NCBI GenBank assembly: GCA_910586905.1
Contig: CAJUIV010000040.1
Span: 1 to 5,290, forward strand
Length of the DNA stretch: 5,290 nt
Source of the DNA: an uncultured Christensenellaceae bacterium
Lineage (GTDB): Bacteria > Bacillota > Clostridia > Christensenellales > CAG-314
Direction of reading: 5' to 3'
Shown piece after piece: positions 4,976 through 5,290 of this stretch (its first letter is position 1; every line of letters begins with the position of its first letter). A program made the position numbers and the translations under genes. The notes beneath the pieces are model-generated. The model was not told the DNA's origin, made no database searches, and worked only from the letters and a program-made list of their open reading frames with translations.

Positions 4976-5161
4976 ATGAATAAAGAAATTGTGTCGAACA
5001 AAGACTTTGCTTGCGGAAGAGCAAAAGTTATGGCTTGTAATATAGCTAAATGCGTATGTATTTTGTGCGCGCTTTTCTTTGCTGAGATTGGCGGTAGGTT
5101 AGACAGCCAATTTCCAGTAAAAAATAAAAAATTGCCTATGTCATTGCCAAAACTTTCTTAG
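4976..5161 (+). CDS. Small Cys-rich, partly hydrophobic protein of unknown function, 61 aa
   Basis: I do not recognise this protein. The start is convincing: AAAGGAGGTGG ends six bases before the ATG, one of the best ribosome sites in the window, and a candidate promoter lies about 65 nt upstream. A polar N terminus (MNKEIVSNKDFACGRAKV) leads into MACNIAKCVCILCALFFAEIGG (residues 19-40), with four Cys there and a hydrophobic stretch around 27-36 that could be a short membrane segment. The tail (KNKKLPMSLPKLS) is basic. It is the only apparent plus-strand gene in the window and lies wholly inside the inverted-repeat unit, facing away from the tail genes. A small membrane peptide, a toxin-like peptide or a spurious ORF are all possible. 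An upstream GTG at 4931 was rejected because it falls inside the leader dyad. Confidence 0.5.
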   Translation: MNKEIVSNKDFACGRAKVMACNIAKCVCILCALFFAEIGGRLDSQFPVKNKKLPMSLPKLS

Positions 5162-5189
5162 TTCTTATAACTGCATTTGATTTTACCGT

Positions 5190-5217
5190 TTGCAAGATTA
5201 TCAAAAGGGTTTTTGAA
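5190..5217 (-). repeat. Right arm of the 28-bp perfect inverted repeat
   Basis: This is the exact reverse complement of 4862-4889. Inside the two arms there is further loose inverted similarity: TAAAAT, CAA and TGCAGTTA follow both arms in order (left 4907-4929; right, on the minus strand, about 5185-5168) but with different spacing. This suggests that the original repeat was longer and has decayed. Confidence 0.95.
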
Positions 5218-5220
5218 AAG

Positions 5221-5252
5221 CAAAAAGAAAAGAGACTATGCCAGCCTCTCTC
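5221..5252 (-). terminator. Possible leftward rho-independent terminator
   Basis: On the minus strand AGAGA (5251-5247) pairs with TCTCT (5235-5231), with a short inner CTG/TAG stem, followed by TTTTCTTTTT. It would end transcripts entering from the right and so separate this operon from upstream genes. The stem is short and bulged, so this is tentative. Positions 5253-5290 show no feature I can support. Confidence 0.35.
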
Positions 5253-5290
5253 ATAAAGCATTGTGTTTTATTTGCGAGATAATGAAGAAA

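Noticed and set aside
4811..5290. Prophage attachment site or tRNA gene in the right intergenic region
   Set aside because: No tRNA-like cloverleaf or integrase was seen, and the only long repeat is inverted rather than direct.

Overview
The window holds most of a diversity-generating retroelement (DGR) built into the tail-fibre end of a phage or prophage. Moderate-to-low GC, very strong AGGAGG-type ribosome sites, tightly packed genes and the protein families (BppU-like baseplate protein, XkdX, an HGIKGQKWGVRR-motif protein) point to a phage of a Bacillota (Clostridia-like) host, perhaps a gut one. That host is an inference from gene style, not shown by any host marker.

Layout. Every phage structural and DGR gene lies on the minus strand, so transcription runs right to left. 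In that order they are: a small protein with the HGIKGQKWGVRR motif and one probable membrane helix (4386-4799); an unrecognised 84-residue helical protein (4102-4356); a BppU-like fibre/baseplate protein with a long heptad-repeat rod (2830-4098); the DGR target, a C-type-lectin-fold-like receptor-binding protein whose last 35 codons contain the variable repeat (1993-2814, VR 2011-2097); a GC-rich hairpin just past its stop (1973-1987); an unrecognised 103-residue phage protein (1631-1942); an XkdX-family protein (1480-1617); an Avd-like accessory protein (995-1480); the template repeat (TR 893-979) with a structured spacer (785-892); and the DGR reverse transcriptase (1-784), which leaves the window one base after the YM of its expected YMDD motif.

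How it works together. TR and VR align without gaps over 87 nt with 19 differences, and every one falls on an adenine of the coding-strand TR; all 62 non-adenine positions are identical. This is the signature of adenine-specific mutagenic retrohoming. RNA covering TR would be reverse transcribed by the RT with Avd, and the mutagenised cDNA would replace VR, changing 13 codons of the receptor-binding tip. The fibre protein just upstream probably links or positions that tip on the baseplate.

Right end. Positions 4862-5217 form a separate unit on a different plan: a 28-bp perfect inverted repeat flanks a 300-bp core with a plausible plus-strand promoter, a dyad-rich leader, an excellent ribosome site and a 61-residue Cys-rich, partly hydrophobic ORF on the plus strand. 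It may be an invertible segment or a small TIR-bounded element. It lies directly upstream of the fibre/DGR operon, so it could affect its expression. No recombinase or transposase is in the window, so this part stays a hypothesis.
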